Shown here: one piece after another, positions 1 to 11,034 of the stretch
Layout of the letters: every line of letters begins with the position of its first letter
How positions within the stretch are numbered: position 1 is the stretch's first letter
From: Blastobasis lacticolella
Lineage: Eukaryota; Arthropoda; Insecta; Lepidoptera; Blastobasidae
NCBI GenBank assembly: GCA_905147135.1
Contig: LR990043.1
Coordinates: 18,787,584-18,851,583 of the forward strand
Reading direction: 5' to 3'
Length of the DNA stretch: 64,000 nucleotides
The notes under the pieces: model-generated
What the model was told of the DNA's origin: nothing
Seen by the model: the letters and a program-made list of their open reading frames with translations, nothing else
Database searches by the model: none
Made by a program: the position numbers and the translations under genes

Positions 1-545
1 TAACTTATCCATAGAATTTATTATAATTTTTTTTCTTTATTCCACTTACCGCTGGTTTACCACACTCACAATGAAACGCTAATGTCATTGTAGTGAACTG
101 ACATAAAATGAGCTACATAGAGATAGAGATAATATTTTCTTCCATATTATACGAAATTGGACGAAGTTCGGATTGTAATAAATCAATTGTTCAAAAACAA
201 AGGACAAATAGGGATTTTCTTAAGGTACAAATGTATAAATTTTTATTGACCATCATTTTAAGCCTAATGTCAACCCGAGGACAGCAGAAATTCAACAAAA
301 GAACAAATTCTATTGAATATTTACTAATACTTGTAATAACAAAGAATACCTAAATATGTCCACCCGTTAAATAATCAAATTAATAAATTATTATGATTAC
401 GTTTAAGAACAGTAGTCTCAGTAGCTTCTCCAATTCCGTTTAGATAAAATCATACACAAAGCCAGTAAAATGATAATTTGGAAAGAAAAAACGTTTCAGT
501 CCGTGTTTTACGAGCTTTCGACACTTTTATTACGCCCGTTATGCG
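1..545. other. AT-rich stretch, no gene seen
   Basis: No splice-bounded exon or recognisable repeat is visible. An ATG-initiated 81-codon frame at 108-353 (+) has AT-driven composition (many Ile, Asn, Lys) and no motif, so it is probably chance. The string ATGAAACGCTAATGT near 81 resembles part of the repeat seen at 54.4 kb. Confidence 0.4.
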
Positions 546-550
546 CATAT

Positions 551-590
551 ATACCGCCATATATTAATAATGGCGGTAATATGGCGGTAT
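551..590. repeat. Short inverted repeat (ATACCGCCATAT)
   Basis: The 12-bp arms at 551-562 and 579-590 are perfect reverse complements, and the unit GGCGGTA is repeated inside. It could be a tiny palindromic element or a chance structure. No clear target duplication beyond TA is visible. Confidence 0.35.
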
Positions 591-1183
591 TAAATTACTT
601 ACTTGCCTAGTAACTCTTTCATTGCCAGCAAAGCGGTATTTGTTTGAAATTTGCGTCATACGAGAGAGGTAAGTACGCACTTTGGGGAAATGACGCACGA
701 GATCATTGTGCATTAGGATACCGGTTTACTCGTTACGGTTGCTGTTGTCTATTTTCAACAGTGCGATCTGCTTGAATTTGTATCAGCCTGCAAATTATCC
801 ACCAGTAGACTGTTATGAGCTGTTGCTGGAAAGCGGTCTTACCTGTTACTTCTTTATTTCATTTGTTGTAGGTTCCAAGAGATGGATCATTCCCGTTGTG
901 CCCATAATGTTGTCCCCCAAATCTGTCTATCTCTTTCACATTCGTCGCATCTTACCACAAGTGTGAAAGAAATATGTAGATTTAGGCCGTATTGAACGCA
1001 GTGCGCTCACTTAGCAGACGAGCGCTTTGAGAACGCATAGTTACGCTATTGCGTTACGCTTAGGCAGGTACTGTTTGTAAAAAAAGGGGTAATCACTCAA
1101 TTCAATAGTAGCTATTTTGGGTCGCTGCTACAATGCAGGCTAAACAGGAGTATCTGTTGGTGGGGCTAAAAAGGCGGTCTCAC

Positions 1184-1340
1184 CTAAGTGCGGCTTTGTC
1201 GCAGGCATCGGGCGTGTCGACGGCGGGCAGGTGCTCAGTGTCAAGGTCCACCTGGTCCAGCTGCTCGTCCGTGGGGGTCGGACAGCTCTCCGGCTTACCG
1301 CGGCTCGAGGAGCGCCGCACTATCGTCAGCCCACCTTGTT
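1184..1340 (-). CDS. Internal coding exon of an unidentified gene
   Basis: This is a GC-rich island in AT-rich flanks. On the minus strand it is bounded by an acceptor (TTGCTTCCAG just above 1340) and a consensus donor (TTAG|GTGAGA, GT at 1183-1182). The 157 bp read as an open frame starting with the last two bases of a codon and ending two bases into the next. The peptide is hydrophilic and acidic: it opens QGGLTIVRRSSSRGKPES, continues through TPTDEQLDQVDLDTEHL and ends DTPDACDKAALR. The apparent longer frame upstream starts at TTG, not ATG, and is intronic. Its phase fits the exon at 8002-8100: the A left there plus AA here makes a Lys codon. The family is not recognised with confidence. 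The ending resembles the stretch before the conserved LR-LVKQLERGE region of calcium/calmodulin-dependent phosphodiesterase PDE1, but no catalytic sequence is present, so that is a guess. Confidence 0.7.
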
Positions 1341-1502
1341 CTGGAAGCAATGTTGGCTGGTTAAAACCTCCTGAGATTGAAGCTGCTTGAATGTCCTTGA
1401 GGGACTTAGTTGGCAAACATTTGTGTTACCCAAATGCCAGACTCCACCCCACGTTAAATAGGAGGTTCGTCCAGTAGCAGAGAATACCCTGGTACATATG
1501 AA

Positions 1503-1543
1503 CCTCGTGAACACCATAACCAGGGGTTGTGGTGTTCACGAGG
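1503..1543. repeat. 19-bp stem hairpin, 3-nt loop
   Basis: The arms 1503-1521 and 1525-1543 pair over 19 bp, with a single G-T wobble. Partial pairing continues outward (ACATATG on the left against CATGTGT on the right), giving an imperfect hairpin of about 65 nt. It may be a small palindromic mobile element or a hairpin RNA precursor. Sequence alone cannot decide. Confidence 0.6.
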
Positions 1544-1559
1544 TAAAACATGTGTCGCC

Positions 1560-2640
1560 CGACATTGTCGGCATGTCGAGCAACTCATGCAGTGCTTTTT
1601 TGTAGTCGAATTTTGTTGCCAGAAGTCAACTAGTGTAGTGCAATATCGCGCAACACTGGTCGAGCCAGCGAAGCGTGGAACGAATAGAATGAAGTCCAAT
1701 AGGGAATTGTTTATGATAATGATGCTGGTTCAGTGTGTGCTGGATATTTGGTGTTCTAATAAGTACAGCATTGAATCTTTTTTCTCATGGGGGTGACCCT
1801 TAAAAGGTGACTTGTATTCTCTTGACCATAAAATGGAGTGCAGGATTTATTTTGATTTCTCAGATACGGCGATCTCTACATATTATGCTTGGTTTGGAGT
1901 TATACTCGTAGAACTCTCCATACTTGGAAAAAGTTAAGGTGCAGTCAATGGACTTCTGAAGCAGATTGTTAAAGAAGATTTATATACAAGAAAACAAAGG
2001 GTGAGCAGGTGCTTTGTGAATTTGAATGTAACGGAACATTGAAGGCGATAAGAGGTACACTGATTCAATTGGTTCGGGTTCGTTTGGAGTAATTTACTCT
2101 GGAATGGCGGTGGATGGGAACAAGATTCTAAATGTAATCCATTCTTCGGGTAGAATAAAGAATTAAGTAAGTACAAAGTAGTACTTTAGTAGGCCAGATT
2201 TTGAGAACATTCAACTATTAAATGAAAGATTTAAAGTAAGTGGAATGTAGAAAATGATGAGAGCTTTATTTTCTTTACACAATTTAAATTTAAAGTAATT
2301 TAAAATTAGTACAACAGCTTTTATTGTCCTCCATTCGGAAATAATCCCCGCTCACCAGATTCGTTTAAAATTGTCCAACTCAAATTACGAATTGGATAAT
2401 TGAGCATGCAACGTCGACACAGTAGTTTAAATTGGGAAATGGGACACAACATTTTACGAAGATAACATGCAATGTTTTGAAAATGCAGTGTTGGAGGTGA
2501 ATAAATTGTAATGATAGTCGTTTGTATGTTTTCATTAGTGGCAATATTCATGTTTCTGTTTCGCTATAGATTGAGATCGAAATTGGAGAGAGATAGATTA
2601 AATGTGGAATTGGGAACGGTTTTATTTTTAGGGCACGAGC
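1560..2640. other. No gene seen
   Basis: Short frames only. The segment around 1560-1690 has a higher GC content and CpG density than its surroundings and may be an unclassified repeat, but I found no second copy in the window. The rest is AT-rich and featureless. Confidence 0.3.
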
Positions 2641-2646
2641 TGCACG

Positions 2647-2985
2647 CTATAGACTTAGGCGCCATACTATTACTAGTATTAAGTAAGAGGCGAAGAGAAA
2701 AAAACTGGGCGTCACATTTAAGCAGGGATATAAAACTGCAATACCATCAAGCCCACTAGCTTTGTTCACGTCCAGACTCCGCAGAATTTTTTTATCTCTT
2801 ACTAACTTCTGCTTTCTTTTGGAGGAAGTCAGCACGGGGTGAAAAAGTGGAGCTTTTTTTTCTGTTTCCAGGTGTGAATTCGCAGCGAAAATATTAGGCA
2901 GTCCAGACAGAATATGCTGCTTTAGCGCTTCAGCGGGACAGCATTCGGCGCTAATCCATGATCGAGCCTTGCCACTCATCACAAC
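2647..2985 (-). mobile_element. LINE reverse-transcriptase fragment (CR1/jockey-like)
   Basis: The minus-strand frame contains ILRSLDVNKASGLDGIAV. This matches the RT-0/RT-1 signature 'LRSLD..KSSGPDGIP' of CR1/jockey-type non-LTR retrotransposons. It is preceded by a linker typical of the sequence just upstream of the RT domain (PNIFAANSHLETEKKAPLF). The frame is lost right after the signature, and the palm and YADD motifs are absent, so this is a dead fragment. It appears unrelated in orientation to the flanking exons. Confidence 0.75.
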
Positions 2986-2989
2986 GTCT

Positions 2990-4560
2990 GAATATGGTAT
3001 AATATATTCAATACCCTAGTGTTTACGGAGTGTATTTCTTTTTCTTTCCTTACACATACAGTTAAAAGGACGTGATGCTAAATGTACAATTCTATTTCAA
3101 AATAAAAAGGCGAATACGATAGCAAGTAAAGAATAATTGGAAACGAAACGTGCGTAAACACTACAAATTGTACATGAATCGTAAATCGTTTTTTCAACAA
3201 CCCCAGGCTATCTCGAGCCGCTGCGCTTCCGGGGTTATTCACTGGGTGTGTTTACTTAACTCGGTTGCCATAGCAACCGGTAAGGTGGAAAGCAAGTTGA
3301 AAGCTTGGAAGTCTATAGGATGTAATAACGTAATTCGTTCACGAGCAAGATGAAACGGAATTCTTGTTGTGTTTGCGCAGATTCAGTGTAGGTTGCGCAT
3401 CAAATTGGAGGCTAAGCGTTTATAAAAATGTGTGTTATGTGTATAACCTATTTTCCAGTTATATTGACTTGTAAATGGCCCGTCTATTTACCTCCGAGCG
3501 GCGTGGCATCGCGACAGTGCCTTTTAACCGGCCTTAATAAAGGAGGTGGTTCTATAGTACACTGTATTGTTTCTGTATGCTACCCCTCTGTATATATTAT
3601 CTTTTGTGCTGATCAAGAAGAGCCAACGGATGAAGTGTTTGCTTATGGTAGGTCATTGATATAAATTAGAAATAGTAATGGGCCCAGGATACTACCCTGC
3701 GGTACCCCATACTGAACTATTCTAGAACTAGATGTATATGTCACAGTAAGATTGCCAAAACCGACAGTTTGTAATCTAATATAGTAAAATACGTTAGATT
3801 GTAAACTGTCGAATTATTGTAAACTACAACGAAATTAAACGCAAGCTATTTTAAGATGCAATACGTTACTTAATGTTTATTTTTGGAGTCGGTGCCATAT
3901 GTCAACCCTCCCCCTACAAACCCAATCGCTCTGCTATGATATCGTGGGAAACTTAGTACGAAAGTTTTTAGTTGTTTTGAGCGATAGTAAAGGCTTTCCG
4001 TCAGGTATTTATCAAAATATCAAAGGGACGTCATTTACCGATAAGTGTTTGAAATTTTTTTTACATGTGGAGCACCAAATTGTACCTACATCGTGTAATA
4101 AAATGTTATTTAAATTCAACATTGACGTAGAATAATCATTACAATTGGATTGAATTGAAACATTTACTATGGCATCTAAAGAAAACTTTATATAAAATAC
4201 TAAACAAAGCAAAGGAAGTGAACATATATTTAAAAATAATCTGCGAACAACAGCAAACATTGTAAGTATTTCCATTATTTCTAACAACAAAGGGAGCACT
4301 TTCAACATTGTCGATACGCAGGTTGCTAGCGAAATTGGAAGAATTTGGTCCGAGATCGTGGTTGACATAAAGGTTAACATAAAAGCCAAAGAACATTTTT
4401 GAGGTACCCAATTTTTGGGACGGTCTCTAAGGACACCGTAAATAGACTTGCTGACAGCCGAACCTTTGGTTCACCTTCACATATATGCCGGTGATAAAAA
4501 TAAAATAAATAAGTAAATATCCTCACGGGTAAGTAAATATCCCTACAATGTTTTACCAGT
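2990..4560. other. No gene seen; possible weak LINE trace
   Basis: Around 3670-3715 the + strand reads [14 protein letters not shown] before a stop. This looks like decayed mobile-element coding sequence, but the family is not identified. The remainder is AT-rich apart from the hairpin at 3762-3811. Confidence 0.25.
3762..3811. repeat. Imperfect hairpin, 18-bp arms
   Basis: The arms at 3762-3779 (CGACAGTTTGTAATCTAA) and 3794-3811 are reverse complements except for two adjacent positions, which would be G-U pairs in RNA. The loop is 14 nt. It is a candidate palindromic mini-element. Confidence 0.5.
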
Positions 4561-4562
4561 CT

Positions 4563-4785
4563 CTGGGTCCAAAGCGGAAGAACTTGGTCAACCTCGCTTC
4601 GCCAATGATATTAGGAGGCAAACCTAACAAGTGACGAGGTCATTGCGGGGCTGAAATTCGACAAGCCCCAAAGTAAGTACGAAACGGGTCCCATCCAGTT
4701 CCCGGCGTTTGCCCGGCAAGCATTGCTTAACCTTATCGGTCTCGCAAGCACGCTGCCACTAGACCAGTGCCGTTTCTAGGTAAGA
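4563..4785. repeat. Dispersed repeat 'D', copy 1
   Basis: Shares the core AACCTCGCTTCGCCAA, then a short AT step, AGGAGGCA, a GTGA-CGAG-T segment and a GCTGAA-TTCG segment with copies at 23905, 37668 and 40848. It ends with ATCGGTCTCGCAAGCACGCT, shared with the 23.9-kb copy. It has no coding capacity and is of unknown class. Confidence 0.65.
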
Positions 4786-5084
4786 CCACGCTAATATACC
4801 TATTCTGTTACAAAATCAGTTCGTATTGTTGAATTGTGGATTGAAACTCCACGCCATGGTAACGGATCTGGTTAATTAAAAAAAAATTTACTAAACACGA
4901 TTTGCTTATTAACCGATCTCTGCCGATATTTTATTTGTGATCGGGACTTGTAACCAGTTACAAGAAAAAATTCGTCAGTTAAGACAAAAATCGATTATAA
5001 GTTACTAAGGTACTAGAATCGAATACCTATGCATAATTATTAGATCTTCGTTTTATCTTTTTTAATTACCATCCACATCAGCCA

Positions 5085-5258
5085 CAGTATTTCCTTTGGA
5101 CTATGACATGGGATTGTTTAAGAGGTATATATATTAGAGACACTTCAGAGGCGGGCAACGCATTGGTGACTCCCCTGGTGTTGCTGATGTCCATAGGCGG
5201 CGGTGACCACTTTCCACCGCATGCCTGTTTGTCTGCCGGATAACATAAAAAAAAATAC
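5085..5258 (+). mobile_element. 5'-truncated CR1/jockey-like LINE, 3' end
   Basis: Nearly identical to the 3' end of the larger copy at 36905-37555 (TTTCCTTTGGACTATGACATG, then GGCGGGCAACGCATTGGTGAC, GGCGGTGACCACTTTCCA and ATAACATAAAAAAAA). It encodes only the last residues of ORF2, then 3' UTR and an A-rich tail. A short internal deletion removes the CAGGTGG just after CCACTTTCCA. Confidence 0.85.
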
Positions 5259-5418
5259 TGAGATACTTCTTCCAAACAATAAAATTGCCTTTGTTAATTT
5301 TGAGCTAGAATTGGATATGTCCTTGGCATAAGTACGTAACGTCCTCACTTTCGTTAATGGTCGCTGTAAAATACATTTTATATTTTTTTTTACTAAATGA
5401 TGTTATTTTTTTTAGGAG

Positions 5419-5537
5419 TAAGCATTAAGGCCTTGCCACACACAAAGCTCGGCGCGAGCGCGGTGCGATATTTGCTAGGCAACCATCGCACCGCGCTCGC
5501 GCCGAGCTTTGTATGTGGCAAGGCCTTTAATGCCTTA
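5419..5537. mobile_element. Palindromic MITE-like element, ~51-bp arms
   Basis: The left arm 5419-5469 and right arm 5485-5537 are reverse complements, with one mismatch and small end slippage. They surround a 15-nt loop. The arms are GC-rich (CTCGGCGCGAGCGCGGTGCG) in an AT-rich background. This is a foldback-type non-autonomous DNA element. No transposase is present. Confidence 0.8.
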
Positions 5538-5539
5538 CA

Positions 5540-7970
5540 TAAGTTTTGTTAGAAGTAGACAAAAACGATACGACAATGTATTTACGATGACCTAATTGTA
5601 GTAGGTAAATACATTTATAATGTATTTTCCGAGTTAATGTCATTAAAAATGAATTAAAGTAACACGTAACACATTTGTAACGAGGTCACACTAAGGACAT
5701 TACATAAGACGGACATTTACACCCGTAATTCAAAAACAAACACAAAAGAAATACACCAGAAACTCACAAAATGCTCCAATTAGCGTCATTATTTATTGTA
5801 GCATGGGTAGACATGGAATGGGGTCAAACTCAACATACCTAATGGCACGATTAAAGTCGTGTTTCTGGTTTTCAACTTGCCCCTTCTTGGTATTGATCTA
5901 TCAACTACTTGAAATCGTGAATTAGTCGTGTGATACTTTAATGTCAGATGTTTCGAACAGTTTTCAGAAAATAAGGCTAAAGTAAATATTGATTTTAAAG
6001 CTCGTGGTAAGTCCCCAGAAAGTCTTTGTACAAAAACACATTGAAGTCAAATATGTACAGACACCGAAATAAAATGATATTCGGAACGCAAGGTGTGTAT
6101 GAGTCTGAGCCATTGGGCACATTCATGCAACATTTAATGGACATGAATTCAATGGTTGATCGATGGAAATGCAAACAAGTATTGATAGGAAAATTCACCA
6201 TGTGTCATTTACAGAATTTTATGTGTAGAAAAGTGACAAGTATAGTAACCTAGCTATGTATATTGCTCTACTACTAAAGATATAACGTAAGTAACTAAGA
6301 AAGTAGTTTCTAAAATGGGATTTTCCCTTTTCATACTACTATCTGTCAGAATTGCTTGTATGTACCAATTCTACCTTTTTATGTAATTACAACACTAAGC
6401 TATAAAATAAATAAACATCATAAAGATAAGTAATATAATAGACATTTGAAATTCACAAATTTTAATTATTAATTAACTACATATTTACTGTGGAGTGCTA
6501 GACAAAAGAGAAATAGAAATATCTAATAGTAACAAATTCAAATAGAACATAAACTTTCGAATAGAAATTGACTCGTAAATAATAGAAATACATTAAAAAT
6601 ATTCCTAATCCCATAATATGAATCTGTAGGTAGAACGAATATTTTGCAATTTATGCAGGTAACAAAGAAGCATGCTTCTGCTATAAAACGTCAATTCCAT
6701 AAACTGTACACGTATTCGTGGAAGCAATTATTTTGCAGATAGCATCAAATTCAGGTTCGATACAGCGGGCAATTAGTGGAGGTATCTATTAAATTTGTTG
6801 CAGAAACGTTCAATAAAATGCCCTGGCAATTTTGTATCATATGTTACGGGAATGTTTCAGTTACTGATTTCAAAATTGAAATATATTAAAATTAGAAACA
6901 GACAGATTAGAAAGGTTTTCAGTTTACTAGAAAAATAGGAAGTAATAAAAATACAACTACTGTATTACTAGTCATAGATTAAGTGTAGGTAAAACTAAAT
7001 TCTAATTTTGAATTAACTGACGTGTTCCTACAAAAAAGTAATAGAAAAGATAGATACAGAAATTTCTTCATATTTATATATACAAAGCTATAAAATCTTA
7101 TTTACTAGACTATTCCAGCTTCGAGAGCCTTTATATTACTATTAAACTATTTCTGTTATAACACTAAATAAATCTACTATAAACATATCAACTACTCAAC
7201 AAATTACAGTGGATATCTATGTTTGCAGACTAAAAAGTGGTGTCGTTGTGTGAAGGTTAGGGCTACAGTACTTGAAGGTGATGGCTTGCCATAAAAAAAC
7301 TACAATAAAAAACATCGCAATTTACAAATAGCTATAATAAACTACTTTTCAAGCCATCAAGTTCAAAACGAAGACAAGGAAATGGTGCAAGTAAATATGG
7401 ATTCACGGAACACATTAGGAACAATGACAAGAACGGAACGTGCACGAAATCGACACGGTGGCCACCGCGACGTAATAAAACACATGGTGTTACTCAAAAA
7501 GTGGTAGCAGTCTTTTTTGTTGCTACGAATTTTGGTAGCGCTACGAGGCTCTACGTAGATCTACGACTCAGCTACGATAGTTTCAAAGAGACTGTTTTGA
7601 ATAAATTTTAAAAAGTATGAAATCCCTTTTTGTTTCAATTTTTCATTTTTACTACGTCAATGCGTGCGTTTTTACTCTAACAGAATCAAGAGCTTTTCTC
7701 TTCAGTGATGACTGCTTTTAAATCAGAATTAATCTTGGAGCTAGTGACTATCCTTTGATTTATTATTTATTTTTAAATAATCTTTTCTAATAATATTACC
7801 GGAATCTTCCAAAGAAAATAAAATATTGGACGGGAAACAATAATAATTTTGAACAACTCATACAGAGCAAAACACGCGGATTAAACTGTCGAGATAGTCC
7901 GTTACATTTCAAAAACCCACTTAAAACAGAGACATCTATCGCACAATACTGGAAACTTCACGCAATCGCG
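5540..7970. other. AT-rich sequence, apparently single copy
   Basis: No exon, repeat copy or tandem structure was found over about 2.4 kb. Around 7490-7580 there is a local run of GCTACG/CTACG words. If the two - strand exons belong to one gene, this is its intron. Confidence 0.4.
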
Positions 7971-8001
7971 ATGGCCACCGTATTCCACAACCCGTGCTTA
8001 C

Positions 8002-8100
8002 TGGGAGGGGTGCCGTTGCGGGGCGCGGGGGGCGGCGGCGGGCGGGGAGGCTCGTCGCGTGCGCCCGCGCAAGCCGCGCTGCCGCCCGGCGGACTCGCCA
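8002..8100 (-). CDS. Proline-rich internal coding exon
   Basis: A very GC-rich 99-bp block. On the minus strand it has an acceptor (TTGGTTCCAG above 8100) and a donor (CCCA|GTAAGC, GT at 8001-8000). With one base supplied from the previous exon, the frame reads ASPPGGSAACAGARDEP then PRPPPPPAPRNGTPP, and one base (A) is left over. It is a symmetric phase 1-1 exon. The leftover A completes the first codon of the exon at 1184-1340, which supports the two being consecutive. The peptide is low-complexity and disordered, so it says little about function. Alternative: the + strand of the same block has an ATG-to-TAA frame of 50 codons (7971-8123), glycine-rich. The splice sites and phase match favour the minus strand. 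Confidence 0.5.
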
Positions 8101-8284
8101 CTGGAACCAACCACTGCTGTTAACTCTTCTCTTATACGCTAGATGGCGCTGGGCGCAAGTTAGAACGCGGTGACGGTGTGGAGGTATTTTATGGTGTGTG
8201 TAAAGTGCTGTAATGTTGACGAAAATACCCTAGAGTAGAGAGTATAAATATACTTTGATGTGTAATTTTGGCTAGTATGAGTTT

Positions 8285-8420
8285 ACTCTCCCGCGGGATA
8301 AGCGAGAAAACGCGCGACATAGATTCTGCTATCTTTTTCATCTTAGTATCAAGAGAAGAAAACAAACGCTCTCTCAAGGCGCTTGCTATGTCGCGGGCAC
8401 ATTTGTGCTAGCCTTAACAA
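8285..8420. repeat. Dispersed repeat 'E', copy 1 (intact)
   Basis: Shares ACATAGATTCTGCTATCTTT, CATCTTAGTAT and TCGCGGGCACATTTGTGCTA with the split copy at 60640-61075. This intact copy shows what the other looked like before a SINE landed in it. Confidence 0.65.
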
Positions 8421-9029
8421 AAATTAAAATTAAAAGTGTCATTACAGGTAACCGAAACCGAGGTAAATTTTACTGATTTCAATTGTAAATTACACTGCAA
8501 ACACTAGATTATTCTTCGTCGTACTGTTTATCTGCTACTGTAAGACTTACTTCAGTAAAGCTTTTTAATTCCACTACTTTCTACGAATCAATCTATTTTC
8601 TTTCTATCTATTTAATGTCCTACAAAATACTGTCTAATATAATACAATACAACACTACACGGTTTTGTAACAAACCCAATAAAATGGCCTAACCTATTAT
8701 TTTTAGGCAAGAACTTACGAAGAGAAGCATGCAAAAATGTATTCAATCTATACATACCTACTTCTGGATAAACCTAAATATGTGTAGAGTGGCAGTTAAA
8801 TTTAGAACTTTTGATGAGACTTTTTTGGAATTTAATTACTTAATTTATACAAAGTGGTTCAAAGTAGCACGCTTATAATCCATCTTCGCCATCCGTCAAA
8901 CAAGAATTTTTCATGAAGGTTGTTAGATTTGATTAGTAAATTAAATTTAAGTTAATTAATTAAAGTTACTTTACAGTGCAATATTTAGTAAGAGAGGTCA
9001 ACATATATTTTTAAGTATTTTACGCAGTG

Positions 9030-9540
9030 ACAAACGAGCAGATAGCCCACCTGATGGGCTGATGGTAAGCGGTAACTGTAGCCCATATCATCTACGATTC
9101 ATGCATTTATGTTGCAGGCAACAAAAATGCAGAACCGCTGAAGATGAAATGCCTCACGCCTGTAATTGCGCTGGCTACCTTATCAACCGGAATACAACAA
9201 TGGGAGCATTATTGCTTAGCGGCAGAAATATACGACCTTATGGTCGTACCACCGTACTCGCCCAGGCAGACTCCTCAGGCTTGACATTGTCCTACCACCT
9301 GATTACACACTCAGGCGGTCTCCACAATGTTTATTTTGCAACATTGTATTTGGGAATAAAGTCTGCTTTCGTATCCACTTCGAGTCGCTCAAGCATTCAT
9401 CGTCGATACTGTACTTACAAAGAAAGAGATGTAAAAGGAACTAGTCACATCGCACGCTATCAAAAAGCACAACCAATAGCCATTCTCTCTTTCTTTAAGA
9501 AGCTCGAACGATATTATGCACTGAATGAAATACCCAATTG
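9030..9540 (+). mobile_element. LINE 3' region (dispersed, non-coding)
   Basis: Begins with a CAGATAGCCCACCTGATGG-type segment and carries ATGCCTCACGCCTGTAATTG, TATCAACCGGAATACAACAA and TTGCTTAGCGGCAGAAATA. These are features I associate with a 3' UTR widely dispersed in lepidopteran genomes. The second half is shared with 12900-13345, and a shorter piece with 31359-31460. A 159-codon + frame across it starts at GTG or similar and is not a gene. Confidence 0.65.
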
Positions 9541-9724
9541 AACTGTTTACTCTAGTGTTCAGCGGAAGACGGTTGCTGTACATTTTTACTCCACTTATTT
9601 CAAATAAGCTTCCGTTAGGGTGCATTTAGACAGGATGACGTCCTTTGAAATTATCTCAAAACGAAAATGAATTACCTCACCAAAAGTCGGAATAACTATT
9701 TTCCACACTCCTATCTGTTGCTTT

Positions 9725-10090
9725 TCAATACAATTTATTTCGGGTTCCAAGACAGTATAGCTTGTCCTCGGGCACGTCTGAGTGTCAAAACTCAGGATCT
9801 GTGCATGGTCGCTGCTGTAGATCCAAGCCACATAGGAGTTGCAGCGGTGGAAATGAGTAATGGGGCGTGCCTCAACAAAAGGGATATCTTTTATACGGAA
9901 AAAAGTGGCCGACCCAAAGAGCGATGGCTTCCGTCGATAAGGCTGAGATGCGTGCCAATAACCCACCACTAAGGACGCCGAAGTCAGAGCCAAGTGTACA
10001 AGGAGAAGTAGGAAGGTGAACCCTGGCTTTCTTATGCCGCGAGTGAGCACAGCCGGAATTAACGCCAGGGTGATGATGATGATGAATATA
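9725..10090 (+). mobile_element. RTE-like LINE, C-terminal end and tail
   Basis: The + strand encodes SGRPKERWLPSI. After a frame change come DKAEMRANN and then a degenerate KSEPS, where the family has the end of ORF2 (GRPK.RWLD...DMRAN.L....A..RAKW). It ends in CAGGGTGATGATGATGATG, the simple-repeat tail typical of this class. The coding part is frameshifted, so the copy is dead. A 151-codon minus frame here (9595-10050) is antisense shadow. Confidence 0.7.
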
Positions 10091-10569
10091 GACTAAGAGC
10101 AAACGCGTGTACTTTTGGTGCTAGTAAATATTATGAGTTTAAGAATGCTAGAGGGCGTAGACGTAGTGATGGTGATTAAGATATTGTCAATCAGACTTCT
10201 ATTTTGGAGAAAGTCAAGAATATTACTAAAACAGTCCCAGACAAACTAGAGTGCTCATGGATCATCAAAAGAACTGTTTATTTATACTTGGCGACTATGA
10301 TAAACAAAACACGCGCTCGCTTAGCCTAAATGCGCCATTACAAATTGTCACAAAGCAGTTGGGTAAAGTTCACAGTGCAGTGGTGAAAATTTCCAATATT
10401 TTCCAATGTTCAGCGCACAGTTACTGCTATATTGGAGGTGGAACGAAGTGGGTCAGCGGAATTACCGTCAGTTTTATTTGTGGCAACGACGGGATCGTTA
10501 CGCATGCAATATTGCCACTGGTTTCATTTAGAATTCAAAGTGACACTTGACGGTGAACTCGAGTTACAG

Positions 10570-10690
10570 TTTTTTGTTTATTGCACAGGGAGGCACACGG
10601 GTGGGCAGTCCACCTGATGGAAAGTGGCCACCGACGTCCAGGACATCTGCAAATTAAAGGAAGCGGATGCGGTGCCGGCCTGTCGTAACA
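10570..10690 (-). mobile_element. LINE 3' UTR fragment
   Basis: Carries GGAGGCACACGG, CAGTCCACCTGATGGAAAG and GTCCAGGACATCTGCAA, also found at 46375-46495 (+) and 62225-62460 (-). It is read as the reverse complement of a LINE 3' end. Confidence 0.6.
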
Positions 10691-10760
10691 AAAACTTAGT
10701 TTGATCATGTGATGTACCTATGCATGACTTTCTGAGATGGCTATTCACGAGGAGGCAAGA

Positions 10761-10923
10761 ATAATCTTGGCGATATTGACCCGGTTATGCTCTCGTACAC
10801 GAGGGCCCAGGGTCCGCCTTGACCATGATCCAGGATTTGGCAAATCAGATAATTACAGTGAAGCGACTACAATCTGATCTCCATGACCCTGCTCCTAGGG
10901 GAACCTGAACAGATTGAATCACG
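10761..10923 (-). mobile_element. SINE-1, 3' part
   Basis: Contains the 3' body of the SINE described at 22999-23357 (CTTGGCGATATTGACCCGG, GTCCGCCTTGACCATGATCC, GGATTTGGCAAATCAGATAA). The tRNA-like head is missing. Orientation is such that the element's own 3' end is at the low coordinate. Confidence 0.8.
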
Positions 10924-11034
10924 TGGAGGCAAGATACAAAATTCGTAAATTATTGAAGTAACACGCGCCAATACCAAGCGTCGCTGCGTCGGTATTTTAT
11001 ATAGAGTACACATAAGTTTTAGCCGTATCACACC

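Noticed and set aside
3670..3715. Plus-strand peptide [14 protein letters not shown]
   Set aside because: It looks like mobile-element coding residue, but I could not place it in a family and the frame ends at once. Kept only as a remark.
9062..9541. 159-codon plus-strand frame
   Set aside because: It lies wholly in a dispersed LINE 3' region whose second copy at 12900-13345 is full of indels and has no such frame.
9595..10050. 151-codon minus-strand frame with a hydrophobic start
   Set aside because: It is antisense to the RTE-like LINE end, which has the recognisable GRPKERW motif on the plus strand.
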